From: Rhinopomastus cyanomelas
Lineage: Eukaryota; Chordata; Aves; Bucerotiformes; Rhinopomastidae
Direction of reading: 5' to 3'
Length of the DNA: 64,000 nt
Assembly: GCA_013400115.1 (NCBI GenBank)
Contig: VXBP01005118.1
Location: forward strand, 633,771 to 697,770
Each line of letters opens with the position of its first letter. Position 1 is the stretch's first letter. Both the position numbers and the translations under genes were made by a program. Below the pieces are notes generated by a model. It worked only from the letters and a program-made list of their open reading frames with translations, was not told where the DNA came from and ran no database searches. Shown here piece by piece: positions 36,101-43,882 of the stretch.

Positions 36101-37950
36101 GGGTCTAGGTGGTCCTGCTGTTGCGGGGGGATTGGACTAGATGATCTTTCAAGGTCCCTTCCAATCCCTAATGTTCTGTGATTCCTGTTGCACAGGTTCC
36201 AGACTCTAACAGATGCAAATGGCACTGGGTTTTTCTTGCGGAGTACAGGTTTTAGACTGCCCTCTTGTATGTCAGAGGCTGCAAGAGAACATCTGTGTGC
36301 TGTTCATGGGAGCTACTTTTTCTTCCCGAGGGAGAGCACTGTGAAGCTTGCGTGCACATAAGGACTCTAGTTTTTTTTGAGCTGCAGTCACTAAACTAAA
36401 GGATGAGTTTGAACTGTGAACTTAACCCAAGTGCATGAGTAAAGCTGCACAGCATCGGGAGAGCTACTGCTGAGCACAAACAGCTAAGTAATGTTTTTCT
36501 TTCTTTGAATCTTTAGCCATGACTTTACCTACATTGTAAGTGGTTCAGAAGATAAATATGTCTATATCTGGAGTACATACCATGACCTAAGCAAGTTTAC
36601 ATCTGTAAGAAGAGACCGTAACGACTTCTGGGAAGGCATTAAAGGTATAAAACTACTTTTGATGTGTTTTATCAAAGCTCACCCAATTTAAAAAAGTGTT
36701 ATTTATATTTTCCAGTTTGTATTTGATCAGCAGTGCTATTCATTTAATTTTAATAAATTGTTAGCAAGTTGCATTGTAATAGGTGGATTTTCAGTAAGTG
36801 AATGGTCAGAAAAACCTTGTCGAACAGAAACTTATGTACAGATGTCTGGTTGGGATGGCAAGAGAAAGTGGCTACGAGTTTGTTCAGCTTCAGCACAAGG
36901 TTGTGAATGTGTGCAATGTTGTGCTGGCAGGATTTGATCACATGAATGTAGAAATCAAAATAATGATTAATCTTTAGATCCTTCATAGAAAAGGAACTTT
37001 GAAAACAAATGCAGCTCATTTCCTTCAATGCCAGGATTTAAAAAGAAAGAGCAACTCTTTTATCTCCTACAAACACTGTTTCTGGGATGTGCGAGGCTAT
37101 GTTCGTATCAATCACATGTGGGAGCTTTAGCCAGAATTTCTGAGATACCGAAGTTTATAAAGTTGGTGTTGCTTACAAAACTGAGGATCTTCAATATTTG
37201 CCAAAACTTATGCCTGCTATTCTTGGAAAATTAACAGTATTTTGAACTCTAGTAATCAAAATTCGTTTGTCTTTGTGAAGCTCACAATGCAGTGGTCACA
37301 TCTGCAATTTTTGCTCCCAATCCTGGTTTGATGGTGTCACTGGAAACTTCTGAAAAGCAAGAAGCTGAAAGCAAGGGAGAAGATTCTGAAACATCAGACA
37401 CTATACCTTCTGGTAGGTGTTTTAGATGAGTTCTGCTCGATACCATGGTCTGATGAGAAAAGCTTATGAAGAAGACTTTGAGTTTGAGAGCGGGGCTTCT
37501 TGAGAAGAAAAATCCTTGCAATGGCATGGATACATACTCCCACCTTCAGCATTTCAACATGTTGCCAGCTGTTGCATTTTTAAAACCTGAGACAGTGTGA
37601 GGTGAGAGGCACAGCTGTTGTCCTGAGTGCCTTAGGATTACTCTTTTTTACACTTGAGCCATTAAGGAGGTGGAGCTGTACCAGCATACAGTGATAAGGT
37701 CCCTTTCCTAGAAATACATGTTTCTTAAAGCGTTGGCTAGGTAACAGCAATGTGACAGATGAAGAAGAGTGTCACAGTTTTATCTTCTAATGACAGCTTA
37801 AGTTTTTCAGAGTTACTTTTTATGACCTAACAGTTTATTCTCTTTCCTTGTTAAGGAGCTTTGAAGACAGATCATACAGAAGTGCTGTTGTCAGCTGACT
37901 TTACTGGAGCAATCAAAGTCTTCATTAACAAAAAGAAACACGTACCTTAG
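11838..37950 (+). CDS. WDR44: WDR44 (RAB11-binding WD-repeat protein), 20 coding exons
   Basis: The joined exons give 2727 bases, 908 codons plus stop, against about 913 residues in human. Every junction keeps frame. In order: an FFAT-like motif EFYDAPE at residues 9-15, known in human WDR44 to bind VAP proteins of the ER; a variable acidic region; a proline-rich stretch at about 212-256 of the type that binds the SH3 domain of GRAF proteins; an RPRSNSGRE AKT-type site with Ser338 and Ser340; the region equivalent to the human RAB11-binding segment; and WD repeats from about residue 508 to the end, including 'LLASAGQDNVVRIW' and 'FLSGSLDGKLRLW'. The known family role is as a RAB11 effector at endosomal tubules, acting in recycling, export and restraint of ciliogenesis. 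Intron 4 uses a GC donor. CR1 copies sit in introns 1, 7, 12, 13, 14, 16 and 17. The start is chosen because the N-terminus matches mammalian WDR44 and lies in the CpG island. Confidence 0.97.
12657..12763 (+). mobile_element. CR1 3'-end fragment in WDR44 intron 1
   Basis: It reads 'tggatgtgtttctgtgtgat', then GGACCAAATGATCTCCAGTGGTC, then TTCCAACCC, then an ATTCTATGG tail. About the last 110 bases of CR1, diverged. Confidence 0.85.
13041..13067. repeat. 10-bp perfect inverted repeat, 7-base loop
   Basis: CAAGGTAAGC at 13041-13050 pairs exactly with GCTTACCTTG at 13058-13067. It lies in WDR44 intron 1. One arm contains a donor-like GGTAAG, but no exon is evident beside it. Confidence 0.85.
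13474..13549 (+). mobile_element. CR1 3'-end fragment in WDR44 intron 1
   Basis: It has AGGTTGGACTTGATGATC, then AGGTCTCTTCCAACCTT, then a tail of TACTGTGA repeats. It abuts a CR1 piece of opposite orientation, so the two are separate insertions or an inverted copy. Confidence 0.8.
13565..14195 (-). mobile_element. CR1 fragment with readable RT C-terminus
   Basis: The - strand frame at 13714-14052 reads as the CR1 reverse-transcriptase C-terminal domain (RPHLNYCVQFWAP, then LKELGLFSLVKRRLRG, then FRLDVRKNFFT). The first part reads as CR1 3' sequence after the ORF. It carries internal lesions and no upstream domains remain. Confidence 0.9.
15957..16225 (-). mobile_element. CR1 3' fragment in WDR44 intron 1
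   Basis: Forward sequence begins ATCATAGAATCATTAGAAAT and runs through the reversed 3' CR1 consensus (CACAGCAGGATCCCCTAG, then CTCCAGAGAAGGAGACTC). Similarity fades after about 16.22 kb. Confidence 0.88.
17173..17224 (-). mobile_element. Short CR1 3' fragment
   Basis: GATCATCTAGTCTAATCCCC followed by CACAGCAGGATCACCTAG is reversed CR1 3' sequence. Only about 50 bases remain. Confidence 0.8.
17703..17736 (+). CDS. WDR44: WDR44 exon 2
   Basis: A 34-base microexon-sized exon giving PSPMKVGSHVLK with the split codon, matching the GSPGKVG region of mammalian WDR44. It sits between TTTTCACAG and GTGAGT. Confidence 0.9.
19119..19140. repeat. 9-bp hairpin with A-rich loop
   Basis: TGGGTGTTT at 19119-19127 pairs with AAACACCCA at 19132-19140 across AAAA. 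It is in WDR44 intron 2 with no associated gene. It looks like a bacterial terminator stem, but that meaning does not apply here. Confidence 0.8.
19578..19652 (+). CDS. WDR44: WDR44 exon 3
   Basis: Encodes 25 residues ending in VQELKQDDSKE, matching the VQELKQDVSK segment of human WDR44. Acceptor is CCATAG and donor GAG|GTTAGC. In phase at both ends. Confidence 0.95.
20127..20757 (+). CDS. WDR44: WDR44 exon 4 (variable acidic and proline-rich region)
   Basis: The largest exon, 631 bases, residues 63-272 plus one base. It starts IIDSIIEESQKAQQLEDDSL and ends with the proline-rich segment (KPVPARPPPPTNVPPPRPPP and following) and KKKSELDFEVQKPVLE. The middle third is poorly conserved against human. 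The donor is GAAG|GCAAGT, a GC donor. Reading through it gives a stop at 20772-20774. Confidence 0.95.
21343..21473 (+). CDS. WDR44: WDR44 exon 5
   Basis: Starts in phase 1 and encodes VSRENFASGGLL, then KDSQPSLDLASATSGDKIV up to TAQ. Its fixed frame is what proves the GC donor of the preceding intron. Confidence 0.95.
21565..21657 (+). CDS. WDR44: WDR44 exon 6 (AKT-site region)
   Basis: Encodes 31 residues, ENGKADDSQ up to RPRSNSGRELTDE. The RPRSNS motif equals the human Ser342/Ser344 AKT sites. Donor GAG|GTATTG. Confidence 0.95.
22531..22667 (+). CDS. WDR44: WDR44 exon 7
   Basis: Encodes EILASVMIKNLDTGEEIPLS, then LPTGINPLTLHIMRRTKEYV. Nearly identical to human and part of the segment equivalent to the RAB11-binding region. 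Confidence 0.96.
23000..23652 (-). mobile_element. CR1 fragment in WDR44 intron 7
   Basis: Reversed CR1 with the complete 3' end. The - strand frames carry RT C-terminal residues (LVRLYLEYCVQFWATQ, then [20 protein letters not shown]), shifted between frames near 23.44 kb. It belongs to the same young subfamily as the copies at 29.2, 35.6 and 61.9 kb. Confidence 0.93.
24221..24304 (+). CDS. WDR44: WDR44 exon 8
   Basis: Encodes SNDAAQSDDEDKMQTQQTDT, then DGGRLKQK, with split codons at both ends. Acceptor TTTCCTAG, donor AC|GTAAGA. Confidence 0.95.
24612..24718 (+). CDS. WDR44: WDR44 exon 9
   Basis: Encodes TTQLKKFLGKSVKRAKHLAE up to KVKSVRDE, a basic, strongly conserved segment before the WD domain. 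Acceptor TTTTAAAG is pyrimidine-poor but fixed by frame. Confidence 0.95.
25602..25753 (+). CDS. WDR44: WDR44 exon 10
   Basis: Encodes VFHTDQDDPSSSDDEGMPYT, then KAAHGFKGPYDFEQIKVV up to SGEHM. Near-identical to mammalian WDR44. The SSSDDE patch resembles a CK2-type acidic serine cluster. Confidence 0.96.
26148..26226. repeat. 15-bp perfect hairpin plus 27-bp direct repeat
   Basis: ATTTAACAGAAATAC at 26148-26162 pairs exactly with GTATTTCTGTTAAAT at 26171-26185 across an 8-base spacer. About 40 bases on, the unit TATTAGGTAAAATATTTCTG (26200 onward) repeats 26160-26186 with few changes. It lies in WDR44 intron 10. Confidence 0.9.
27262..27400 (+). CDS. WDR44: WDR44 exon 11 (first WD repeat)
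   Basis: Encodes GAVWTMKFSHCGRLLASAGQ, then DNVVRIWVLKNAFDYFNN up to KYNTE. Begins the WD domain at residue 508. Confidence 0.97.
27494..27558 (+). CDS. WDR44: WDR44 exon 12
   Basis: Encodes GRVSPSPSQESLNSSKSDTD and AG, a serine-rich loop inserted between WD strands, as in mammals. Confidence 0.95.
28222..28748 (+). mobile_element. CR1 fragment in WDR44 intron 12
   Basis: CR1 in + orientation from the RT C-terminus ([20 protein letters not shown]) to the 3' tail, ending CCTTCCAACCCCTAAGATTC. The frame is broken upstream of 28.39 kb. Confidence 0.92.
28992..29105 (+). CDS. WDR44: WDR44 exon 13
   Basis: Encodes ICSGVDEDPDDKNAPFRQRP, then FCKYKGHTADLLDLSWSK, 38 residues. Donor AAA|GTAAGG. Confidence 0.96.
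29165..29928 (+). mobile_element. CR1 copy, longest in the window, in WDR44 intron 13
   Basis: About 760 bases, from the GGCAGGAACAACCCCAGCTG block through the RT C-terminal frame (29296-29640, then 29641-29835 after one in-frame stop) to a complete tail of ATTCTATGA repeats. It begins 60 bases after WDR44 exon 13. Confidence 0.94.
30686..30808 (+). CDS. WDR44: WDR44 exon 14
   Basis: Encodes 41 residues, NYFLLSSSMDKTVRLWHISR up to VTAIAFHPR, a full WD unit. Acceptor TTTCACAG, donor AGA|GTAAGT. Confidence 0.97.
30903..31345 (-). mobile_element. CR1 fragment of a different subfamily, WDR44 intron 14
   Basis: Reversed 3' CR1 sequence (CAGTGGGTTGGAAGGAACCT, then GGTCATCTAATCC). A - strand frame at 30988-31266 carries DRTRGHGLKLEKGRFMLD, then VDHWNRLPGTVVEA. 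Its sequence differs from the young copies. Confidence 0.9.
32142..32333 (+). CDS. WDR44: WDR44 exon 15
   Basis: Encodes 64 residues, DDRYFLSGSLDGKLRLWNIP up to YDGRCIFYDTE, two WD blades. Donor GAG|GTAAAA. Confidence 0.97.
32493..32594 (+). CDS. WDR44: WDR44 exon 16
   Basis: Encodes HLKYHTQIHVRSTRGRNRVG, then RKITGIEPLPGENK. Identical in pattern to human. Acceptor CCTTTTCAG. Confidence 0.97.
33857..33917 (-). mobile_element. Short CR1 3' fragment, WDR44 intron 16
   Basis: ACAGAATGTTGTGGGTTGAAA, then GAAGATCATCTAAGTCCAACC, is reversed CR1 3' sequence. It lies about 90 bases before exon 17. Confidence 0.8.
34007..34122 (+). CDS. WDR44: WDR44 exon 17
   Basis: Encodes ILVTSNDSRIRLYDLRDLSL, then SMKYKGYVNSSSQIKASF. 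Ends in AG| to make a split serine with exon 18. Confidence 0.97.
34392..34850 (-). mobile_element. CR1 fragment containing an unresolved base
   Basis: Reversed CR1 with RT C-terminal frame ([20 protein letters not shown], then RVVRCWNGLPREVVMS). Continuity breaks at the n at 34764: sequence to the right is from a more 5' part of CR1, so intermediate CR1 sequence is missing. Confidence 0.9.
34764..34764. other. Ambiguous base (n) in the assembly
   Basis: The only n in the window, at the junction of two non-adjacent CR1 segments. It probably marks a repeat-induced assembly compromise, not a biological joint. Confidence 0.9.
35292..35366 (-). mobile_element. Short CR1 3' fragment, WDR44 intron 17
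   Basis: ATGGCTGATGCTGGAAGGGA, then GGTCATCTTGTCCAGCCCTC, is reversed CR1 3' sequence. Confidence 0.8.
35592..36185 (+). mobile_element. Young CR1 copy with 187-codon RT frame
   Basis: Frame 35618-36181 runs without a stop through the RT C-terminus (RRPHLEYCVQFWAPQLKKDT, then [20 protein letters not shown], then VRVTEHWNRLPREVAESP) into the 3' tail, which ends GTCCCTTCCAATCCCTAATG. It is 5'-truncated, as most CR1 copies are, and nearly the same as the copy at 29.2 kb. Confidence 0.94.
36517..36644 (+). CDS. WDR44: WDR44 exon 18
   Basis: Encodes SHDFTYIVSGSEDKYVYIWS, then TYHDLSKFTSVRRDRND, then FWEGIK. Acceptor ATCTTTAG, donor AAAG|GTATAA. Confidence 0.97.
37281..37412 (+). CDS. WDR44: WDR44 exon 19
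   Basis: Encodes AHNAVVTSAIFAPNPGLMVS, then a variable acidic tail ending ETSDTIPS. The acidic insert is less conserved than the blades around it. Confidence 0.95.
37856..37950 (+). CDS. WDR44: WDR44 exon 20, coding end
   Basis: Encodes GALKTDHTEVLLSADFTGAI, then KVFINKKKHVP and TAG. Matches the human C-terminus. Confidence 0.96.
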
Positions 37951-38745
37951 TTGTTCTGCAACTGACAGCATAAAGCTACAGTACCGTGGGATTACAACTC
38001 CATAAATAATGCAGGTGAAAGCAAAGTATCTAATAATGTTACAGGCTGATTTATTTTTAAATCTTTATTTTAAGGCTACTTCAACATTGGATTCTCTGAA
38101 AGCAGTGTCTACCTATTAACAGCTGAGCTTATAGAATAGAAAGAACAAGAAAGAATAATCCTGCCAAACTTTAGACTCTGAACTTTCTATGAACAGTGGT
38201 TTGCAATGGAATTGTGAACCTGCACAGGTTTCTGCACGAAAATGTATCCACACATGTGTGTGCCTTTTGGTTACATGCACTAATTTGAACATTTGTCAAA
38301 GGATTTCAGTGGTGCTTGTGGCCACTAGATGTCAGGAATGGGGATGGGAAGGGAGGGCTGGAGCTATGGCTGGCAAAAAGCTGAATGACCTAGTCTGATT
38401 TTTGCACAAAATTCCACTTGAGAAAGATCCTGAATTTGTAGTAGCTATTGTTCAGAATTTTAAGTTATGCAAGTTTTTGATGGGTCAGCAACCATGTGTA
38501 AATGTTTTTATAAATTTCTCAACTTCAAGATGTGAAAAAATTTTTGTTGTCTTTTAGTTATTGTGGACTTTAGATTCCTTTCTTATATATAAGTTTTTGG
38601 CACACTGGAGCACAATACTTATGTAAAGAACTCTCTCATTCCTTGTTCACGGGCACCAGGATATATTCACCTTCCAGAAAAAAAGCTGCATTAGAAAGTT
38701 CTTACATTTTACAACTATGTAAAATAAACTGTTTACATTTTTTAA
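37951..38745 (+). other. WDR44: WDR44 3' UTR with polyadenylation signal
   Basis: AT-rich 3' UTR. AATAAA at 38723-38728 is followed by a T/G-rich stretch suitable for cleavage. A second signal, ATTAAA at 38908-38913, with T/G-rich sequence after it, may give a longer form. Confidence 0.7.
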
Positions 38746-38949
38746 GCATTGTAGCTTAAAGTTTTAAGTTCTTCGCTTTTGTTCAGTGCCACTGAATTTT
38801 GGAAGTCTTTGTAAATATTCGTATAAAACACCTATGAAGTAACATTCGGGGCACCGTAGCCCATGAAATGTTATTGATGGTCAACTATTTCAGAGAACAG
38901 ATGTGTCATTAAACTTTGTCACACACTTGGAAATTGTTGCTTCTTTTCC

Positions 38950-41900
38950 ATTTTGACTCATAAGTGGGCTGGCCCCTTCCCTAGGGGAGCAGGAGCTGGA
39001 CATATTCACTCTGGGAGCCAAGTACTGACTGGAGAGACGAAGTAGAGCTCTTTGTGAACACGGTGAAGATTAGCAGCAAAAGTCAGAGGCCCAGATTTCT
39101 GGTGCCTCTTGAGAGGCCACCTAGGGACAGTGAAGATCAGCACCAGCACTGAGGGATGGTACCTCTCTTGGTGGAACAGGGGTTGGATTTTTTCCAGGGT
39201 CAATCTTCTGCAATCACAAGTCTTCCCCACACTCCCTGGCTACCTCTCTAGCGACAGTGGCTGGATAACCAATTGTTCCTTTATTTCTGGTGCCTCCCTG
39301 ATCTCATACTGTTATCAGTAGAGACTTTTCCCTTAGGTTTGCACTTCAAAGCATCTTCTGTGCACAGTAGAAATGGTTATTTCCTTGACTTATATTCTTC
39401 CTACAATTTGACCCTTATGACTCAGTTCAGGACTCCAAAACCAATATATAGCTTGAGGCTTGTCTGAGTTCCCTTCTTCTTGTCATTGCTGCTTAGCAAT
39501 ATTCATTTGACCTTCCTCAGATCTGGGTCCGCAGGGTCCCACTGGCCTTACAGGACAGTCTTTTCCAGCATCCTTTTTCCTCCCCAGCACCTACAACAAT
39601 CATTTCAACTGCCACCTAATCTGTCGTTGCATCTTGTCTCCCTGATGCCCTGGTGTTTTCCACATTAGAGGCCCTCACCTTCACATTGCCTGTACAGTTG
39701 CTGCTGCAAGCAGAGTAGCCTCCTGTCTCTCCTGTTGCCTTACTATCTCCAAACTGAATTTTTTCACCTCTACTATCAATAATCAAATATCAAAAATGCT
39801 CAGAATGTTATGCAGATTTTGTCACCCCAGCAAATGAACCTTCATCATAAATACACGAGCTGCCAGCATTTTATTAAAATCCAGTTGCCTTTTGCTGCAT
39901 CATCCACTGCATTATAATCATCATGTGGTTGGGCAGCTGCCAACACTGTCAAGCCAGTTGAGGTTGCTTTTCAGATAGCCTACCCCTCTCTGCTGTTCTA
40001 AATAACTTTCAGAACTAATCGTTGGCACATGAGGGGTTGTGCCTGATGGAAATACTGGGAAAGAGTTGAGCACATTGCTCAGTGTCCCCTTGTACATAGG
40101 ACATTTTACTTAACGGTCCTCAAGGTGCCTCCTTAGAAAATTTAACTCCTGGAAATCAAAATTCCTCTGGGGAAGTCACTTGCCTGCAGGGTTTCTGTCC
40201 TGTGTAACTAATGGCCCATTTCATTACTATTCTTTTTTACCTAGACCATTAATACCATATTTTCTTACAGTGTTCTAAAACCAGCTGCGGGCATCCCCTT
40301 GTCACAGTATCACAGTATTACCAAGGTCGGAAGAGACCTCATAGATCATCAAGTCCAACCTGTCACCACAGAGCTCAAGGCTAGACCATGGCACCAAGTG
40401 CCACGTCCAATCCTGCCTTGAACAGCTCCAGAGTTGGCGACTCCACCACCTCCCTGGGCAGGCCATTCCAGTGGCCAATGACTCTCAGTGAAGAACTTTC
40501 TCCTCACCTCAAGCCTAAATTTCCCCTGGCGCAGCTTGAGGCTGTGTCCTCTTGTTCTGGTGCTGGCTGCCTGAGAGAAGAGAGCAGCCTCCTCCTGGCC
40601 ACAACCACCCCTCAGGTAGTTGTAGACAGCAATAAGGTCTAGGCCAGGTTAATTTGCTGTGGTGCTTCTGGAACCCGTAAAACTAGAATTTAGGAGTTCA
40701 AAGACTCACCAGCCAGATCCTTCATTCCCAAAGTCCCAGGTGAACTCACCTATGGTTGCCAGGGCCAGATACAGATGACAAGGCGTGCCATTGTCTCCTA
40801 CCATCCCATCTGAGGGGCCAGATCTGTTGCAGGAATTATGCTGCAGCCACCACCTAAGCCCACAGTAGGAAATAAACAGATGCCACCTCAACAGGGCTCA
40901 GCCCAAGTTCCTGTGCAAAGAAGAGTTGCCAATCCACTGAGTACTTATATGGTTTATTTGTCTAACACAGACCAGCTCTAGCAGGGTGCCTCCAAGGAAG
41001 GAGACCTATTGCAGATAACACACTGTCATCGTACCCATATCACCCAACCCCCAAACCAAATTACTTCATTCTGGTCAGTAGTCTTTATTTCTTACTCATT
41101 TTCTCAATTGCTGAGCTGACCTTCTTTCAAAGTTATCTCAGTCTCTTGGAGTTGTTTCCTCGGTCCTTCTCATTCTCCTTGAAACTGCTGGATTCAGCCT
41201 ATGCAGCACCCAGAGGGAGCAACGTGGTGTGGCACATGATCCATGGACAGGTGGGTGTGTGGATGGCATTCCGGTGCCTTGACAACTCCCTGCTGCTGAC
41301 CTTAGCTCAGCTGCTTTTTGAAGGCAGGAAGCACTCAGGAAGATTTTTGCCCAGTGCTCTGCTGTGCCTGGTCCATTTTGGGAGAAAGATAGGGGCAGGC
41401 ACAGGGACAGAGCCCCATGGTGTCCACTTTCAGGAGAGAGTCGTGGCTCTTGAGGAGACCATGCAGTCCCTCATGCAAGCATCTTGGCACCACATGACAG
41501 CAAGAAGACAGAGACCCGTAAGCACTTCATCTATTCCTACCTCAAGCCAAAGACCTGAGAGACTAGGAGTACAGCAAGGCTCACACCAACCAGCACTGAA
41601 GACATCAAGTTAATGGCTTCAGCCTTGCTTGGTGGTCTAGAGGCCAAGGGGCACAGTAATTCCCTTTCCATAGCAACACCTGAAGACATCAACTTGTCTG
41701 GCTTCTCCATCACCTTGAGACCATATGTGGAGAGGGGCGCACAGCCCATCTTGCTCTGGCAGAGCACAAGGATGGTGAAAACATGTTTTCAATCAAGTCT
41801 GGAGAGCCTCAGAGAGGCTAGCACAGCTTCTCTCTTCTTAGCAGAGCACAATGTTGCAGAGGAAGTGGCATCTTTATTTTCTAGAGACTTTTGAGGGAGA

Positions 41901-43130
41901 GGCCAGTACTTCCCCCTTTGCCTCAGAATCTTGCTTTTCCCCCTACAGACTTGTGTCCCCAGCAAAGGCAGTGCTTATTCTCAAAACAAAATTAGCTTCT
42001 TCCTACTGTGGGCTGTCTTTAGCCTAAAGTGGGAACAGTCTCTAGCCTTCCTAGAGAGTCCTGGTGACACAGAGAAGCAAAACAAAACAAGTAACAGAAT
42101 TACAGGCCTGGGCTACAAGAGAACTTGTTTTGGCTTTATCTGGTATATGCTTGGCAGGATGCCCTCGGACACTGCACTGGATAACCGTGAGGCCCAGTGC
42201 TGCTGGGTGATCTCCAAGGAGCTCTCACCAAGCCTGGAGGCAGTGAGATATCCAACCCCCTCCAGCAAAGATCAAAATAAGGAGCACTTAAACTAGAAAA
42301 AGCAGTAACAGAAACAAGAGAATGGAAGATAGAGTAGTTTTTGAAGTGTGACTAAGAAAAATATTTCTCACAGCACTTTGAAGGAAAAAAAACAAACAGT
42401 AGCATGCATCTGACTTTGATAAGTTCTGCTGTTTGGGGCTTTGCTAATATCAATGCAGAAATACTGCAAAGTGAGGTCTGACAAAAATGAGCTGGCCAAG
42501 CAGCTTCCACAACAGCAGTTGCTGCTCAGTGCTGGCTATTTACTGGAAATAAAGTGTCTTGCTCAGTCAAAGCAACAGACAAGCTAGTACGTTGTCAGGA
42601 ATGTCACGACCTACACTACAGTAACCAGGCAGCTCATCTCCATCTGTTTGAGCATGTAAGGACTTAGCAGAACCAAGGAGCTGTTTTAACTGTTGGTTCC
42701 TTCATTCACAAGACAGAGTCAGCAGTGGTAGGTTAGCGGCTGGACTCAATTACACAGCCTAAAGGATTCTGTGACTTCACACACATACTGGAAATGACTA
42801 GGTACATAGCTGAGGGACACTCTGAAATGCAACAGCAAGATATTCAAAGAATTAGTTCAACAAGTACTTTGTTCCATTTGAATCTAATGAAACTAGACTG
42901 AATACAGTTAAGTTCAGCACGCAAGGCTGACAGGCTTGCATCTCTTATCTGTTCTTTTCTAAGCACCTTCATCTTTTTCACCTCTGGGAAGCCACCACAC
43001 TCCTCCCACTGAGCCAGCAGAAACAGTCCATTCTGTGAAGAACCTCAGTGCTAAGCACACAAAGTGTGACCATGTGCAAAAAAATGCAGGCACTGGCACT
43101 CTATAGCATCCGTTTCATTTCTACTTCAAA
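38950..43130. other. Intergenic spacer between WDR44 and BRCC3 3' ends
   Basis: No assignable exon. A CR1 fragment lies near 40.3-40.6 kb. The 155-codon frame at 41146-41613 and the 121-codon frame at 41931-42296 match no family I know and lack a promoter, so I leave them uncalled. Confidence 0.6.
40303..40642 (-). mobile_element. CR1 3' fragment, intergenic
   Basis: Reversed CR1 of a distinct subfamily (CACAGTATTACCAAGGTCGG, then CATAGATCATCAAGTCC, then TTGGCGACTCCACCACCTCC), ending within the RT C-terminus. Confidence 0.9.
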
Positions 43131-43149
43131 CAGCTCTGGCTTTGGAATC

Positions 43150-43155
43150 TTTATT
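43150..43155 (-). terminator. BRCC3: BRCC3 polyadenylation signal
   Basis: Forward TTTATT, AATAAA on the - strand, about 575 bases past the BRCC3 stop. It is the only good signal I see between the stop and 43.1 kb, so the 3' UTR is probably about 43130-43730. Confidence 0.6.
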
Positions 43156-43730
43156 TGGTTTGCAGTATGCTGAACATAGAATCTATGTCGAAGTTCTTCC
43201 AGGTCTCTTTCCTAGATTCCCTCCACCTTTTACCTGCCTGGGTGGATAACCAGCAATCCAGAACATTATTAGATATGAGATCACGGTCAACCGAAGCAAC
43301 TAAAAGGCGGCGGAAGCTGACAGCGTCAGGTGTGACTGCAGGGACACATTTCCCCTCTAACCATCCTCTTCTAAGCTCCTGGATATATATACAGCAGTAA
43401 GACTTCTGTCAAAGTATAGGGGAGGGAGAAACAACACGTTCCCCAGGTATGTGCCCTCCAGAACTGAAGTCTATTCAAGTGCTGCCCTACCCCACCACTG
43501 AGCTAGAATTGCACTACATCATGCAGCTCCTGGGAAAATACCACTGCTTTTCATCAGGCTCAGGCAGACACCGCCCTTATCCTGAAGGAGTGCTCTTTGC
43601 TGCATGGGGCAAGAGAAGAGGCACAGCTAGGGTCTTTACTGTAAGGCAATGGAGGGCCGCCCTTCAGTCAGGAGTAGGTCTTGTAAAATTTTTCTCATGT
43701 CTGTCTTCCGAAGGGTCTGCATTTCCTCCT

Positions 43731-43882
43731 TTACTCTAGAGCAGCTAGTTCCTCCAGGAGCTGCTCTTTCTCCTGCTGCAGCTCCTGCACCCGCTGTTTG
43801 TTCTGCTCTAGTCTGTCCTCCAGCCACTGAAGGAGCGGCCCACTGATGGCAGACATCTGGCTGCAGAGGTTCTTTGTGAACA
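43731..43882 (-). CDS. BRCC3: BRCC3 exon 8, coding end
   Basis: Encodes VFTKNLCSQMSAISGPLLQW, then a coiled coil to EELAALE and stop. Acceptor, read on the - strand, ATTCCAG. Confidence 0.96.
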
